Shown here piece by piece: positions 1-10,367 of a DNA stretch of 64,000 nucleotides. Under the pieces are notes generated by a model. The model was not told the origin of the DNA. It did no database searches and saw only the letters and a program-made list of their open reading frames with translations. Made by a program: the position numbers and the translations under genes. The stretch is from Streptomyces vilmorinianum (GTDB taxonomy: Bacteria > Actinomycetota > Actinomycetes > Streptomycetales > Streptomycetaceae). The DNA is taken from assembly GCF_005517195.1 (NCBI RefSeq), contig NZ_CP040244.1, forward strand, positions 2,188,001 through 2,252,000, written 5' to 3'. Each line of letters opens with the position of its first letter. Within the stretch, counting starts at the first letter, position 1.

Positions 1-297
1 GACCCCGGGAGCGGCGAGATGGGCGCCTTCGTCGACGACACCGCGCTCGTGATCGGCGGCACGGCGAGCGGCGGCGAGGGGTTCGAGACGGCGCTCGGCG
101 CCTGGTCCGTACCGGGGCCGCCGGCCGGCAGCCGGGCGAACGGCAGCGACTGGGCGCGCTCCGCGGGGCTCTTCCACTCCCAGGCCGCCGTCACCACACG
201 TGACACCGTGCTCCTCGGTTTCGGCCTGGAACACGTGCGCTCCGAGGCGGAGCGCGCGGCACTCGTCAGGAAGGCTCTCGGCGTGGTGCACGGCTGA
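1..297 (+). CDS. C-terminal fragment of a secreted carboxypeptidase-like protein (5' end outside window)
   Basis: The reading frame is open from base 1 and ends at TGA 295-297, so only the last 98 residues are present. The tail (GAFVDDTALV..., LLGFGLEHVRSEAERA) looks like the C-terminal domain of Streptomyces secreted zinc carboxypeptidases (M14-like); that family gene lies next to gap in related genomes. No catalytic residues fall in the visible part, so the family assignment rests on context and a short resemblance. Two inverted repeats follow the stop codon. Confidence 0.5.
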   Translation, partial: DPGSGEMGAFVDDTALVIGGTASGGEGFETALGAWSVPGPPAGSRANGSDWARSAGLFHSQAAVTTRDTVLLGFGLEHVRSEAERAALVRKALGVVHG

Positions 298-315
298 GCG
301 GCCACCCGCACCTTT

Positions 316-332
316 GATCACAGTCAGTGATC
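316..332. repeat. Perfect inverted repeat, 6-5-6
   Basis: GATCAC-N5-GTGATC lies 19 nt after the carboxypeptidase stop codon and about 190 nt before gap. It could be an operator or part of a termination region; nothing in the sequence decides. Confidence 0.4.
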
Positions 333-344
333 GGGACGAAATAC

Positions 345-386
345 GCACCGTGGCTCGAACCCGTCGGTAGTAACGGGCCACGGTGC
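345..386 (+). terminator. Hairpin between the carboxypeptidase gene and gap
   Basis: GCACCGTGG (345-353) pairs with CCACGGTGC (378-386), and CCCGT (360-364) with ACGGG (373-377), leaving a 6-nt bulge on the left arm and an 8-nt loop. ATTCTCAAGGTCTTT follows. This is a probable terminator of the upstream gene, insulating gap. Confidence 0.55.
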
Positions 387-506
387 ATTCTCAAGGTCTT
401 TCGGCTGCACACGATGTCACTCTGAGCCGATGGGAGAGGTAGGGTCGTAAGCGGTCGGGGACATCCCTAAAAGAATCTCGCCGGCGTCGAAACCCGGCGT
501 ACCTAA

Positions 507-1532
<1,026 letters not shown>

Positions 1533-1564
1533 GCCCCAGGGCAGGTACCCCCTTGATGTGAGCG

Positions 1565-1604
1565 CAGGGCTCGGACAGCGTAACGTCGCGCTGTGCGAGC
1601 CCTG
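1565..1604 (+). terminator. Strong gap-pgk intercistronic hairpin
   Basis: CAGGGCTCG (1565-1573) pairs with CGAGCCCTG (1596-1604), and ACAGCG (1575-1580) with CGCTGT (1589-1594), with one G/G mismatch between the helices. It lies 40 nt before pgk. No U-tract follows, so it may be a partial terminator or a 3' stabiliser of the abundant gap message. Confidence 0.6.
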
Positions 1605-1643
1605 TCTCGTGTGCTCGACCGCGTTCCAAGGAGTCAGTACAAG

Positions 1644-2855
1644 ATGAAGACGATCGACGAGCTTCTCGCCGAAGGCGTCGCCGGCAAGCGGGTATTCGTC
1701 CGCGCCGACCTGAACGTGCCGCTGGACGGCACCACCATCACCGACGACGGCCGCATCCGCGCCGTCGTCCCCACGGTCAAGGCGCTCGCCGACGCCGGGG
1801 CCCGTGTCGTGGTCGCCTCGCACCTGGGCCGCCCCAAGGGCGCCCCGGACCCGGCGTTCTCCCTCGGCCCGGCCGCCGCGCGCCTGGGTGAACTCCTCGG
1901 TGCCGACGTGGCGTTCGCGACCGACACGGTCGGCGAGTCCGCCAACTCCACCGTCGCCGCCCTCGCCGACGGCCAGGTGGCCGTCATCGAGAACCTCCGC
2001 TTCAACGCCGGCGAGACCTCCAAGGACGACGCCGAGCGCGGCGCCTTCGCGGATCAGCTGGCCGCCCTCGCGGACGTCTACGTCGGCGACGGCTTCGGCG
2101 CCGTGCACCGCAAGCACGCCTCGGTCTTCGACCTCCCGGCCCGGCTGCCGCACGCCGCCGGCTACCTCATCGCCACCGAGGTCGGCGTCCTGAAGAAGCT
2201 CACCGAAGAGGTCGAGCGGCCGTACGCCGTCGTCCTCGGCGGAGCCAAGGTCTCCGACAAGCTCGGCGTGATCGACAACCTCCTCGAGAAGGCCGACCGC
2301 ATCCTCATCGGCGGCGGCATGGCGTACACCTTCCTCAAGGCCCAGGGCCACGAGGTCGGCATCTCGTTGCTCCAGGAGGACCAGATCCCGGTCTGCCTGG
2401 AGTACCTGGCGCGCGCCAAGGAGCGCGGCGTGGAGTTCGTCCTCCCCGTCGACGTCCTGGTCTCCCCGGACTTCCCGGACCTGAAGACGAAGGCCCCGGC
2501 CAACCCGTCCACGGTCGCCTCGAACGCCATCCCGGCGACCGAGGAGGGCCTGGACATCGGTCCGGAGACCCGCAAGCTCTACGCCTCGAAGCTCGCCGAC
2601 GCGGCCACCGTCTTCTGGAACGGCCCCATGGGCGTCTTCGAGCACCCCGACTACGCCGAGGGCACCAAGGCCGTCGCCCAGGCGCTCGTCGACTCCCCGG
2701 CCTTCTCCGTGGTGGGCGGTGGCGACTCCGCCGCTGCCGTGCGGATCCTGGGCTTCGACGAGAAGGCATTCGGCCACATCTCGACCGGCGGCGGCGCCTC
2801 CCTCGAATACCTCGAGGGCAAGACGCTCCCCGGCCTCGCCGCACTGGAGGACTGA
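1644..2855 (+). CDS. pgk: Phosphoglycerate kinase
   Basis: 403 aa. It transfers phosphate from 1,3-bisphosphoglycerate to ADP. The N-terminal [11 protein letters not shown] substrate segment, the SHLGRPKG loop, and the C-terminal GGGDSAAA and [14 protein letters not shown] nucleotide-binding segments are seen. The ATG at 1644 is chosen over an in-frame upstream GTG at 1593: AAGGAG (1628-1633) precedes it at good spacing, and the upstream extension would run through the gap-pgk hairpin. The TGA is followed 7 nt later by the tpiA start, so the two are co-translated. Confidence 0.97.
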   Translation: MKTIDELLAEGVAGKRVFVRADLNVPLDGTTITDDGRIRAVVPTVKALADAGARVVVASHLGRPKGAPDPAFSLGPAAARLGELLGADVAFATDTVGESANSTVAALADGQVAVIENLRFNAGETSKDDAERGAFADQLAALADVYVGDGFGAVHRKHASVFDLPARLPHAAGYLIATEVGVLKKLTEEVERPYAVVLGGAKVSDKLGVIDNLLEKADRILIGGGMAYTFLKAQGHEVGISLLQEDQIPVCLEYLARAKERGVEFVLPVDVLVSPDFPDLKTKAPANPSTVASNAIPATEEGLDIGPETRKLYASKLADAATVFWNGPMGVFEHPDYAEGTKAVAQALVDSPAFSVVGGGDSAAAVRILGFDEKAFGHISTGGGASLEYLEGKTLPGLAALED

Positions 2856-2862
2856 CCCCCTT

Positions 2863-3639
<777 letters not shown>

Positions 3640-3671
3640 GTAGGCGCTAGCGACGATCCGTCGTACCCTTG

Positions 3672-3702
3672 CGGGGGTCGGGCAGCCACTGTCCGGCCCC
3701 CG
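3672..3702 (+). terminator. Terminator hairpin after tpiA
   Basis: CGGGGGTCGG (3672-3681) pairs with CCGGCCCCCG (3693-3702) with one G-U, loop 11 nt. It separates the glycolytic genes from secG. Confidence 0.6.
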
Positions 3703-3733
3703 TCCGTATAAGTCCGAGGAAGTTGGTCCAGCC

Positions 3734-3970
3734 GTGGTTATGGGGTTCTCGATCGCCCTGATCGTCTTCAGCGCGCTGCTGATGCTGCTCGTGCTGATGC
3801 ACAAGGGGAAGGGCGGCGGCCTCTCCGACATGTTCGGCGGTGGCATGCAGTCGTCCGTCGGTGGCTCCTCGGTTGCCGAGCGCAACCTGGACCGCATCAC
3901 CGTCGTGGTCGGTCTGCTGTGGTTCGCCTGCATTGTCGTTCTTGCGCTTCTGATGAAGTTGGACGTGTAA
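3734..3970 (+). CDS. secG: SecG, preprotein translocase subunit
   Basis: 78 aa, normal SecG length. It is a non-essential subunit of the SecYEG channel. Two hydrophobic segments (about residues 3-20 and 52-74) flank the family loop HKGKGGGLSDMFGGG. The GTG at 3734 is used here; the ATG at 3740 is an alternative. There is no strong Shine-Dalgarno, and TATAAG (3707-3712) after the tpiA terminator may belong to its own promoter. The tpiA-secG order is widespread in actinobacteria. Confidence 0.93.
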   Translation: MVMGFSIALIVFSALLMLLVLMHKGKGGGLSDMFGGGMQSSVGGSSVAERNLDRITVVVGLLWFACIVVLALLMKLDV

Positions 3971-3979
3971 CTCCAATCA

Positions 3980-4008
3980 CTGGACGCGCGTTGGGCCTTA
4001 CGTAGACT
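3980..4008 (+). promoter_or_regulatory. Candidate housekeeping promoter for the RbpA-family gene
   Basis: CTGGAC (3980-3985), 17 nt, TAGACT (4003-4008), 39 nt before the GTG start. No sigma-R type GGAAT...GTT pair is visible, although the canonical rbpA of S. coelicolor is sigma-R controlled. Confidence 0.4.
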
Positions 4009-4047
4009 GGGGCATCTTCGAGCACCATCACGCAGGGAGTTACGACC

Positions 4048-4383
4048 GTGGCAAGTGGCAACGCGATCCGGGGAAGCCGGGTCGGAGCGGGGCCGATGGG
4101 GGAGGCTGAGCGGGGCGAGTCGGCGCCGCGCCTCCGCATCTCCTTCTGGTGCTCGAACGGGCACGAGACGCAGCCGAGCTTCGCCAGTGACGCACAGGTT
4201 CCGGAGACGTGGGACTGCCCGCGCTGCGGCTTCCCGGCCGGCCAGGACCGGGACAACCCGCCGGACCCGCCGCGTACCGAGCCGTACAAGACGCATCTCG
4301 CGTATGTGCGCGAGCGGCGCAGCGACGCGGACGGCGAGGCGATCCTCGCCGAGGCGCTCGCCAAACTGCGCGGCGAGATCTGA
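4048..4383 (+). CDS. RbpA-family RNA polymerase-binding protein (RbpB-like paralogue)
   Basis: 111 aa. RbpA proteins bind the principal sigma factor and RNA polymerase and stabilise the open promoter complex. The layout fits the family: a basic N-terminal tail (AIRGSRVG), a core with Cys-x3-His (WCSNGHET) and Cys-x2-Cys (WDCPRCG) as zinc ligands, and a C-terminal sigma-interacting helix (KTHLAYVRERRS). It is clearly divergent from the canonical Streptomyces RbpA, whose helix reads THWDMLMERR, so I read it as the paralogue; database pipelines usually name both RbpA. GTG start at 4048 with AGGGAG 8 nt upstream. A perfect terminator follows. Confidence 0.85.
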   Translation: MASGNAIRGSRVGAGPMGEAERGESAPRLRISFWCSNGHETQPSFASDAQVPETWDCPRCGFPAGQDRDNPPDPPRTEPYKTHLAYVRERRSDADGEAILAEALAKLRGEI

Positions 4384-4403
4384 GCGTGGTGTGAAGGTGT
4401 GAC

Positions 4404-4448
4404 GAACGGGCCCTGCCCGCGAACTCGGTTCGCGGGCAGGGCCCGTTC
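4404..4448. terminator. Perfect 20-bp terminator hairpin
   Basis: 4404-4423 pairs without mismatch with 4429-4448 around the loop CTCGG; right arm TTCGCGGGCAGGGCCCGTTC. This is the longest perfect stem seen in the window and ends the 3.7-4.4 kb unit. Confidence 0.8.
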
Positions 4449-4549
4449 GCGTACGCTCCGCCGTCCCTCTCCCCACCGCCGTTGTCAGTGGCGGCCTTTA
4501 CCGTCGTACGGGAAAGATCACGCGTTCACGCACGGGGGGTGAGCCGGCC

Positions 4550-5767
4550 ATGACGGCTACGCAGGAGACGGCAGACGCCCGGCAGGCGCCCGTCTGGCGC
4601 GGCGGGTTCGGCCGGCTGTGGACGGCGGCCGTCGTCTCCAGGTTCGGCGACTCGCTGCGCGCGGCCGCGCTGCCCCTGCTCGCCGCCTCCCTCACCGACG
4701 ACCCCCTGCTCATCGCCGCCGTGACCGCCTGCGGATACCTGCCCTGGCTGGTCTTCGGACTGCTCGGCGGCGCGGTCGCCGACCGCGTCGACCAGCGGCG
4801 CGCGATGTGGGCCGTCGACCTCCTGCGCGGCGGGCTCATGGCCGGCTTCGCCCTCGCCGTCGCGTACGGCCACGCCTCGCTCGCCCTGCTGCTCGTCCTC
4901 GCCTTCGCCCTCACCACCCTGCAGACCCTCTTCGACAACGCGGCCACCGCCCTGCTGCCCGCCCTGGTCCCCGCGGAGGCCCTGGCGGGCGCCAACGCCC
5001 GTCTGATGACCGGACAGCAGCTGGCGGGCGGCCTCCTGGCGGCGCCGCTCGTGCCCGCCCTGCTGCTCGCCGGAGCCGCCGTCCCGTATGCCGCCGACGC
5101 GGCCACCTACGTCCTGGCCGCGCTGCTCGTCGCCTCCCTGCGGGCCGAGGCGCCCCAGCGGCCGCCCCGCAAGGACGGCTCCACCCTCCGCGGGGAGATG
5201 GCCGAGGGGCTCGCCGCCCTGTGGCGCGACCGGCCCCTGCGACGGCTCTGCACGGCCACCACCCTGTGCAACGTCGGCATGGGCGCGCTGATCGCCACCC
5301 TGGTCCTCCACGTCACCGGCTGGCTCGACGCCGGCGAGGGAGGCTACGCCGCGGCCGTCACCGCCTACGCGGCGGGAAGCGTCCTCGGCGGCCTCCTCGC
5401 CGCCCGCATCGCGCGCCGGACGGGCCGGATACGCGCCGTCCTCCTCGCGGGGACCGTCCAGACGGGCTGTCTGGCCGTGATGGGAGCCGTCCACGGCCTC
5501 GGGGTAACGATCGGGGCGATGGCCGTGTTCGGCCTTATGGGCACGGTGTGGAACGTGAACCAGGTGACGCTGATGCAGGAGAGAAGCCCCGAGGGCATGC
5601 TCGGCCGGATCGGCGCGGCCTTCCGGACCCTCGCGGTCGGCGGCGCCCCGCTGGGCGCGCTGCTCGGCGGCGCGGTGGCCGCCGCCTGGGGACTGAACGC
5701 ACCCGCCCTCCTGGCGGCGGCGCTCTTCGCCCTCGCCGTTGCGTCCTTGGCCCCGCTGATCAATTAG
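4550..5767 (+). CDS. MFS transporter (drug/siderophore-exporter type)
   Basis: 405 aa, inner membrane, about 12 hydrophobic segments. The loop between segments 2 and 3 reads GGAVADRVDQRRAM, the typical MFS signature (G-x3-D-R-x2-RR). The overall layout matches the EntS/MFS_3 exporters, which use the proton gradient; the substrate is unknown. ATG at 4550 with GGGGGGTGAG upstream. It lies 47 nt ahead of pgi on the same strand with no obvious terminator between, so read-through into pgi is possible. Confidence 0.85.
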   Translation: MTATQETADARQAPVWRGGFGRLWTAAVVSRFGDSLRAAALPLLAASLTDDPLLIAAVTACGYLPWLVFGLLGGAVADRVDQRRAMWAVDLLRGGLMAGFALAVAYGHASLALLLVLAFALTTLQTLFDNAATALLPALVPAEALAGANARLMTGQQLAGGLLAAPLVPALLLAGAAVPYAADAATYVLAALLVASLRAEAPQRPPRKDGSTLRGEMAEGLAALWRDRPLRRLCTATTLCNVGMGALIATLVLHVTGWLDAGEGGYAAAVTAYAAGSVLGGLLAARIARRTGRIRAVLLAGTVQTGCLAVMGAVHGLGVTIGAMAVFGLMGTVWNVNQVTLMQERSPEGMLGRIGAAFRTLAVGGAPLGALLGGAVAAAWGLNAPALLAAALFALAVASLAPLIN

Positions 5768-5814
5768 GTTGGAGTGGCAGCGGGGCAAGCAGGCAGGAAG
5801 AGAAGAAGTAGGCG

Positions 5815-7476
5815 ATGTCCGAGATGAGTAACGCAGGACGCACGAGGCTCAACCAGCTGCCCGAGTGGGCCGCCCTCGGCAAGCACCGCGAGCAGTGGGG
5901 CGAGACCCATCTGCGCGAGCTGTTCGCCGCCGATCCGGGCCGGGGCACCGGGTACGCGCTGCGCGTCGGCGACCTGTACCTGGACTACTCCAAGCACCTC
6001 GTGACCGACGAGACGCTGGCGCTGCTGCGCGAACTGGCCTCCGCGACCGGGGTGGCCGAGCTGCGCGACGCCATGTTCCGCGGCGAGAAGATCAACACCA
6101 CCGAGGACCGGGCGGTCCTGCACACCGCGCTGCGCGCCCCGCGCGAGGCCGTGATCGAGGTCGACGGCGAGAACGTCGTCCCGGGCGTCCACGCCGTCCT
6201 CGACAAGATGGCCGTCTTCGCGGACAAGGTCCGCGCGGGCGAGTGGACCGGCCACACCGGCCGGCCGATCAAGAACATCGTGAACATCGGCATCGGCGGC
6301 TCCGACCTCGGACCCGCCATGGCGTACGAGGTCCTGCGCGCCTACACGCAGCGGGACCTGACGCTCCGTTTCGTCTCCAACGTCGACGGCGCCGACCTCC
6401 ACGAGGCCGTCCGCGACCTCGACGCGGCCGAGACGCTGTTCATCGTCGCCTCGAAGACCTTCACCACCATCGAGACGATCACCAACGCCACGTCCGCCCG
6501 TGACTGGCTCCTCACCGAGCTGCGCGCCGGCCAGGAAGCCGTCGCGAAGCACTTCGTGGCCCTGTCGACCAACGCCGAGAAGGTCGAGGACTTCGGCATC
6601 GACACGGCCAACATGTTCGAGTTCTGGGACTGGGTCGGCGGGCGCTACTCCTACGACTCCGCCATCGGCCTCTCCCTGATGATCGCCATCGGCCCGGACC
6701 GCTTCCGCGAGATGCTCGACGGCTTCCACCTCGTCGACGAGCACTTCCGCACCGCCCCGCCGGAGGAGAACGCCCCGCTGCTGCTCGGCCTCCTCGGCGT
6801 CTGGTACGGCGCGTTCTTCGACGCCCAGTCGCACGCCGTCCTGCCGTACTCGCACTACCTGTCGAAGTTCACCGCCTACCTCCAGCAGCTCGACATGGAG
6901 TCCAACGGCAAGTCCGTCGACCGCGACGGCAAGCCCGTCGACTGGCAGACCGGACCGGTCGTCTGGGGCACGCCCGGCACCAACGGGCAGCACGCGTACT
7001 ACCAGTTGATCCACCAGGGCACCAAGGTCATCCCGGCCGACTTCATCGGCTTCGCCGAGCCCGTGGCCGATCTGCTTCCCGGACTCGTCGCCCAGCACGA
7101 CCTGCTGATGGCCAACTTCTTCGCCCAGACCCAGGCGCTGGCCTTCGGCAAGACGCCCGACGAGGTACGGGCCGAGGGCGTCGCCGAGGAGCTCGTCCCG
7201 CACAAGACCTTCCAGGGCAACCACCCCACGACCACGATCCTGGCCAAGGAGCTCACCCCCTCCGTCCTCGGCCAGCTCATCGCGCTCTACGAGCACAAGG
7301 TGTTCGTCCAGGGCGCGATCTGGAACATCGACTCCTTCGACCAGTGGGGCGTCGAGCTCGGCAAGGTCCTCGCCAAGAAGATCGAGCCGGTGCTGACCCG
7401 GGGCGAGGGCGGTGAGGGGCTCGACGGCTCGACCGCCGGTCTCGTCGCCACCTACCGCTCGCTGCGCGGAAGGTAG
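5815..7476 (+). CDS. pgi: Glucose-6-phosphate isomerase
   Basis: 553 aa, the long Pgi type. It interconverts glucose-6-phosphate and fructose-6-phosphate. Motifs: [11 protein letters not shown], the phosphate-binding [22 protein letters not shown], and the active-site region [12 protein letters not shown]...[19 protein letters not shown]. The ATG at 5815 follows a purine-rich AGGAAGAGAAGAAG; MSNAG (5824) is a second in-frame choice. Placed between glycolysis and the pentose phosphate block, it connects the two pathways. Its stop is 5 nt from the next start. Confidence 0.97.
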   Translation: MSEMSNAGRTRLNQLPEWAALGKHREQWGETHLRELFAADPGRGTGYALRVGDLYLDYSKHLVTDETLALLRELASATGVAELRDAMFRGEKINTTEDRAVLHTALRAPREAVIEVDGENVVPGVHAVLDKMAVFADKVRAGEWTGHTGRPIKNIVNIGIGGSDLGPAMAYEVLRAYTQRDLTLRFVSNVDGADLHEAVRDLDAAETLFIVASKTFTTIETITNATSARDWLLTELRAGQEAVAKHFVALSTNAEKVEDFGIDTANMFEFWDWVGGRYSYDSAIGLSLMIAIGPDRFREMLDGFHLVDEHFRTAPPEENAPLLLGLLGVWYGAFFDAQSHAVLPYSHYLSKFTAYLQQLDMESNGKSVDRDGKPVDWQTGPVVWGTPGTNGQHAYYQLIHQGTKVIPADFIGFAEPVADLLPGLVAQHDLLMANFFAQTQALAFGKTPDEVRAEGVAEELVPHKTFQGNHPTTTILAKELTPSVLGQLIALYEHKVFVQGAIWNIDSFDQWGVELGKVLAKKIEPVLTRGEGGEGLDGSTAGLVATYRSLRGR

Positions 7477-7481
7477 GACCG

Positions 7482-8030
7482 ATGACGGGGGAGAACGCGG
7501 TGCGGGGCGAGGTCCCGAGCCAGGGCCCGGGCGAGGTCCGGGGCGAGGTCCGGCTGCGGCCGCCGCGCCACACGCTCGACGAACGGGCCGTCACCTGGTG
7601 GCGGACCCAGTGGCTGCTGACGACGGCCCCTCCGGTGGTCGTCCTGGCCGTGCTCGGCGCCCTGATCACGCCCGCCCGGTTCTGGCTGCTGACCGCGGCC
7701 GGAGCAGTGGCGGCCGTGGGCCTGGCCTGCACCGCGTTCTTCCCCTCCTGGTGGTTCAGGGTCCACCGCTGGGAGGTCACCGAGGACGCCGTCTACGTCC
7801 GTACGGGGGCCTTCTGGCAGGAGTGGCGGATCGCTCCGATGTCCCGGATCCAGACCGTCGACACCGTGCGCGGGCCGCTGGAGCAGGCCTTCGGGCTCGC
7901 CACGGTGACCGTGACGACGGCCTCCTCCAAGGGCGCGATCCGGATCGAGGGCCTCGACCACGAACTCGCCGCCGACCTGGCCGAGAAGCTCACCCGGATC
8001 ACCCAGGCCACGCCCGGGGACGCCACATGA
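7482..8030 (+). CDS. PH-domain membrane protein (YdbS-like)
   Basis: 182 aa. Two hydrophobic helices (about residues 45-65 and 68-88) are followed by a bacterial PH domain (DUF304-type): RVHRWEVTEDAVYVRTG...EWRIAPMSRIQTVDTVRGPLE. It starts 5 nt after pgi and its stop overlaps the next ATG (ATGA), so it is translated with the larger PH-domain protein. YdbS/YdbT pairs are membrane proteins of unclear function, linked in Bacillus to resistance to certain bacteriocins. Confidence 0.8.
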   Translation: MTGENAVRGEVPSQGPGEVRGEVRLRPPRHTLDERAVTWWRTQWLLTTAPPVVVLAVLGALITPARFWLLTAAGAVAAVGLACTAFFPSWWFRVHRWEVTEDAVYVRTGAFWQEWRIAPMSRIQTVDTVRGPLEQAFGLATVTVTTASSKGAIRIEGLDHELAADLAEKLTRITQATPGDAT

Positions 8031-9562
8031 CGCCGGACGAGGACTGGCGGCGACTGGACCGCCGTACGGTCCTGGTCACCGCGGCCGTCGTGGCCGGCGT
8101 CGCCGGCGGTGGCGCCCTGCCGACCTTCTTCGGGCTGGCCGGCTCCATGCCGGTGTGGCAGGCCGTCGGCTGGATCCTGGCCGGGGCCGCCCTGCTCGTC
8201 CTCGGCGGCTCCGCCGGCGACTACGTCCGATGGCGCCGCACCCGCTACCGCATCGGGGCCGAACGCGCCGAACTCCACACCGGACTTCTCCTGGTCAAGC
8301 GCCGCTCGCTGGCCCGCGAACGCATCCGCAGCGTCGACCTGACCGCCAACCCGCTGCTGCGCGTCCTCGGCCTGGTCAAGGTCCGCATCGGCACCGGGGA
8401 GAACAACGGCGAGTCCACCCTCGAACTCGACCCGGTCACCCGGGCCGAGGGCGAACGGCTCCGTCGCGAACTCCTCGACCGGACGGCCCCCGCCGCCGCG
8501 GACGCCCACCACGACGGCGCCCTCGCCACGCTCGACCCCCACTGGATCCGCTACGCCCCGGTCTCCTTCGTCGCCCCGCTCCTCGGCGGAGCAGCGGCCG
8601 GCGCCGTGATGCAGGTCAGCGAGTGGTTCGGGGCCCAGGGCGAGGTCATCGACTGGATAGGCGACCGCTTCCAGGACACCTCGATCGTCTCGATGATCGT
8701 GGTCCTCGCGCTCCTCGCCCTGCTCGTCGGCACCGTCGGCGCCCTCGGCCTCTGGGTCGAGATGTGGTGGAACCACCGCCTGGAGCGCGAGCCCGGCGGC
8801 ACCCTGCGGGTGCGCCGCGGACTGTTCACCGCCCGCTCGATCTCCATCGAGGAACGACGCCTGCGCGGTGTCGAACTGGTCGAGCCGCTGGGCGTACGGA
8901 TATGCGGGGCCGCCCGCGTCGACGCCGTCGCCACCGGACTCGTCGAGAAGGACGAGGGCGAGCACGCCGACCACAAGACCCTGCTGCCACCCGCGCCCCG
9001 CCCGGTCGCCGACCGGGTCGCCGCCCAGGTGCTGCGCGAGCCCGAGCCCCCGACGAACGCGCCCCTCACCGTCCACCCCCGCGCCGCCCGCACCCGGCGG
9101 CTGCGCTGGGCCCTGTGGAGCGCGTTCGCCCCCGTCGCGGTCCTCGCCCTCCTCGGGGCCCTCCTCACGCCCGTCCTGCTGTACGTCGCCCTCGGCTGCG
9201 CCGTCGTCCTCGTCCCGCTCGCCGTGCTGTTCGCGCTCGACGCCTACCGCAACCTCGGGCACGGCATCACCGGCGGCTATCTGGTGGCCCGTTCGGGCAC
9301 GGTCCGCCGCAGCACGGTCGCCCTCCAGCGGGGCGGTGTCATCGGATGGACCGTCAAGCAGTCGTATTTCCAGCGCCGCGCCGGCGTGCTGACGCTGACC
9401 GCCACGACCGCGGCGGGCGACGGCGCGTACGACATCCACGACGCCGGCCAGAGCGAGGGCCTGGCCTTCGCCGCCGAGGCGGTGCCGGACCTGCTCGCCC
9501 CCTTCCTGGAACAGGTGGAACCGGCACGGGACAGGCGGAAGGCCCGGCCCACCGTGCGGTGA
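8027..9562 (+). CDS. Large PH-domain membrane protein (YdbT-like)
   Basis: 511 aa, with repeated bacterial PH domains alternating with hydrophobic pairs: helices at about 15-60, PH domain (RYRIGAERAELHTGLLLVKRRSLARERI) to about 150, helices near 185-245, a second PH domain (RVRRGLFTARSISIEERRLRG), a third helix pair near 365-410 and a last PH-like region. The ATG at 8027 overlaps the upstream stop, so it is coupled to the YdbS-like partner. A near-perfect hairpin spans its stop codon. Confidence 0.8.
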   Translation: MTPDEDWRRLDRRTVLVTAAVVAGVAGGGALPTFFGLAGSMPVWQAVGWILAGAALLVLGGSAGDYVRWRRTRYRIGAERAELHTGLLLVKRRSLARERIRSVDLTANPLLRVLGLVKVRIGTGENNGESTLELDPVTRAEGERLRRELLDRTAPAAADAHHDGALATLDPHWIRYAPVSFVAPLLGGAAAGAVMQVSEWFGAQGEVIDWIGDRFQDTSIVSMIVVLALLALLVGTVGALGLWVEMWWNHRLEREPGGTLRVRRGLFTARSISIEERRLRGVELVEPLGVRICGAARVDAVATGLVEKDEGEHADHKTLLPPAPRPVADRVAAQVLREPEPPTNAPLTVHPRAARTRRLRWALWSAFAPVAVLALLGALLTPVLLYVALGCAVVLVPLAVLFALDAYRNLGHGITGGYLVARSGTVRRSTVALQRGGVIGWTVKQSYFQRRAGVLTLTATTAAGDGAYDIHDAGQSEGLAFAAEAVPDLLAPFLEQVEPARDRRKARPTVR

Positions 9563-9572
9563 ACCGGGCCTT
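9539..9572. terminator. Bidirectional terminator between convergent genes
   Basis: AAGGCCCGG (9539-9547) pairs with CCGGGCCTT (9564-9572), with an inner helix CACCG/CGGTG. It covers the end of the PH-domain gene and sits 13 nt from the devB stop, so it can serve both convergent transcripts. Confidence 0.7.
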
Positions 9573-9584
9573 CATGACCGTCCG

Positions 9585-10367
9585 TCAGGCCGAAGCCGGC
9601 GGATACAGAGCGCGCGGCAGCTCCGAGGCGGCCGCCGCGTCGAGCAGCCACAGCGTGCGGGAGCGGCCGTAGGCTCCCGCCGCCGGCGCCTGGATCTCGC
9701 CCGCGCCCGACAGCGCGATCGCCGCGGCCTTCGCCTTGTCCTCACCGGCCGCGAGCAGCCAGACCTCGCGGGCCGCACGGATCGCCGGCAGCGTCAGCGA
9801 GATCCGGGTCGGCGGCGGCTTGGGCGCGCCGCGCACACCCACCACCGTCCGCTCGGTCTCGCGGACCGCCGGAAGCTCCGGGAACAGCGAGGCCACATGG
9901 GTGTCGGGACCGACACCCAGCATCAGCACGTCGAAGCTCGGCACCGAGCCATGGTCCTCCGGACCCGCGGCCGCGGCCAGTTCGGCCGCGTACGCGTCGG
10001 CGGCGGCCTCGACGTCACTGCCGTACGGTCCGTCCGAGGCGGGCATCGCGTGCACGCGCGCCGGGTCAAGCGGGACGCTGTCGAGCAGCGCCTCCCGGGC
10101 CTGGGTGACATTGCGCTCCGGGTCACCCTCGGGCAGGTACCGCTCGTCGCCCCACCACAGATCGAGCCGCGACCAGTCGATCGCGTCCCGGGCCGGGGCC
10201 GAACGGAGCGCCGCGAGCAGCCCGTTTCCGTTGCGGCCGCCCGTGAGGACCACGGACGCCGAGCCGCGGGCGGCCTGGGCGTCCACGATCCGCGTGATCA
10301 GCCGGGCCACCGCGGCCTGGGCCATCAGGTCCTTGTCGCGGTGGACGACGAGCTGCGGAGTGCTCAC
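9585..10367 (-). CDS. devB: 6-phosphogluconolactonase
   Basis: 260 aa (also called pgl). It hydrolyses 6-phosphoglucono-lactone, the product of Zwf. Family motifs: VVLTGGRNGN, WWGDERYLPEGDPERN and LMLGVGPDTHVASLFP. The GTG start at 10367 overlaps the opcA stop by four bases (GTGA), showing translational coupling. It is the last gene of tkt-tal-zwf-opcA-devB on the minus strand. Confidence 0.95.
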   Translation of the reverse strand: MSTPQLVVHRDKDLMAQAAVARLITRIVDAQAARGSASVVLTGGRNGNGLLAALRSAPARDAIDWSRLDLWWGDERYLPEGDPERNVTQAREALLDSVPLDPARVHAMPASDGPYGSDVEAAADAYAAELAAAAGPEDHGSVPSFDVLMLGVGPDTHVASLFPELPAVRETERTVVGVRGAPKPPPTRISLTLPAIRAAREVWLLAAGEDKAKAAAIALSGAGEIQAPAAGAYGRSRTLWLLDAAAASELPRALYPPASA

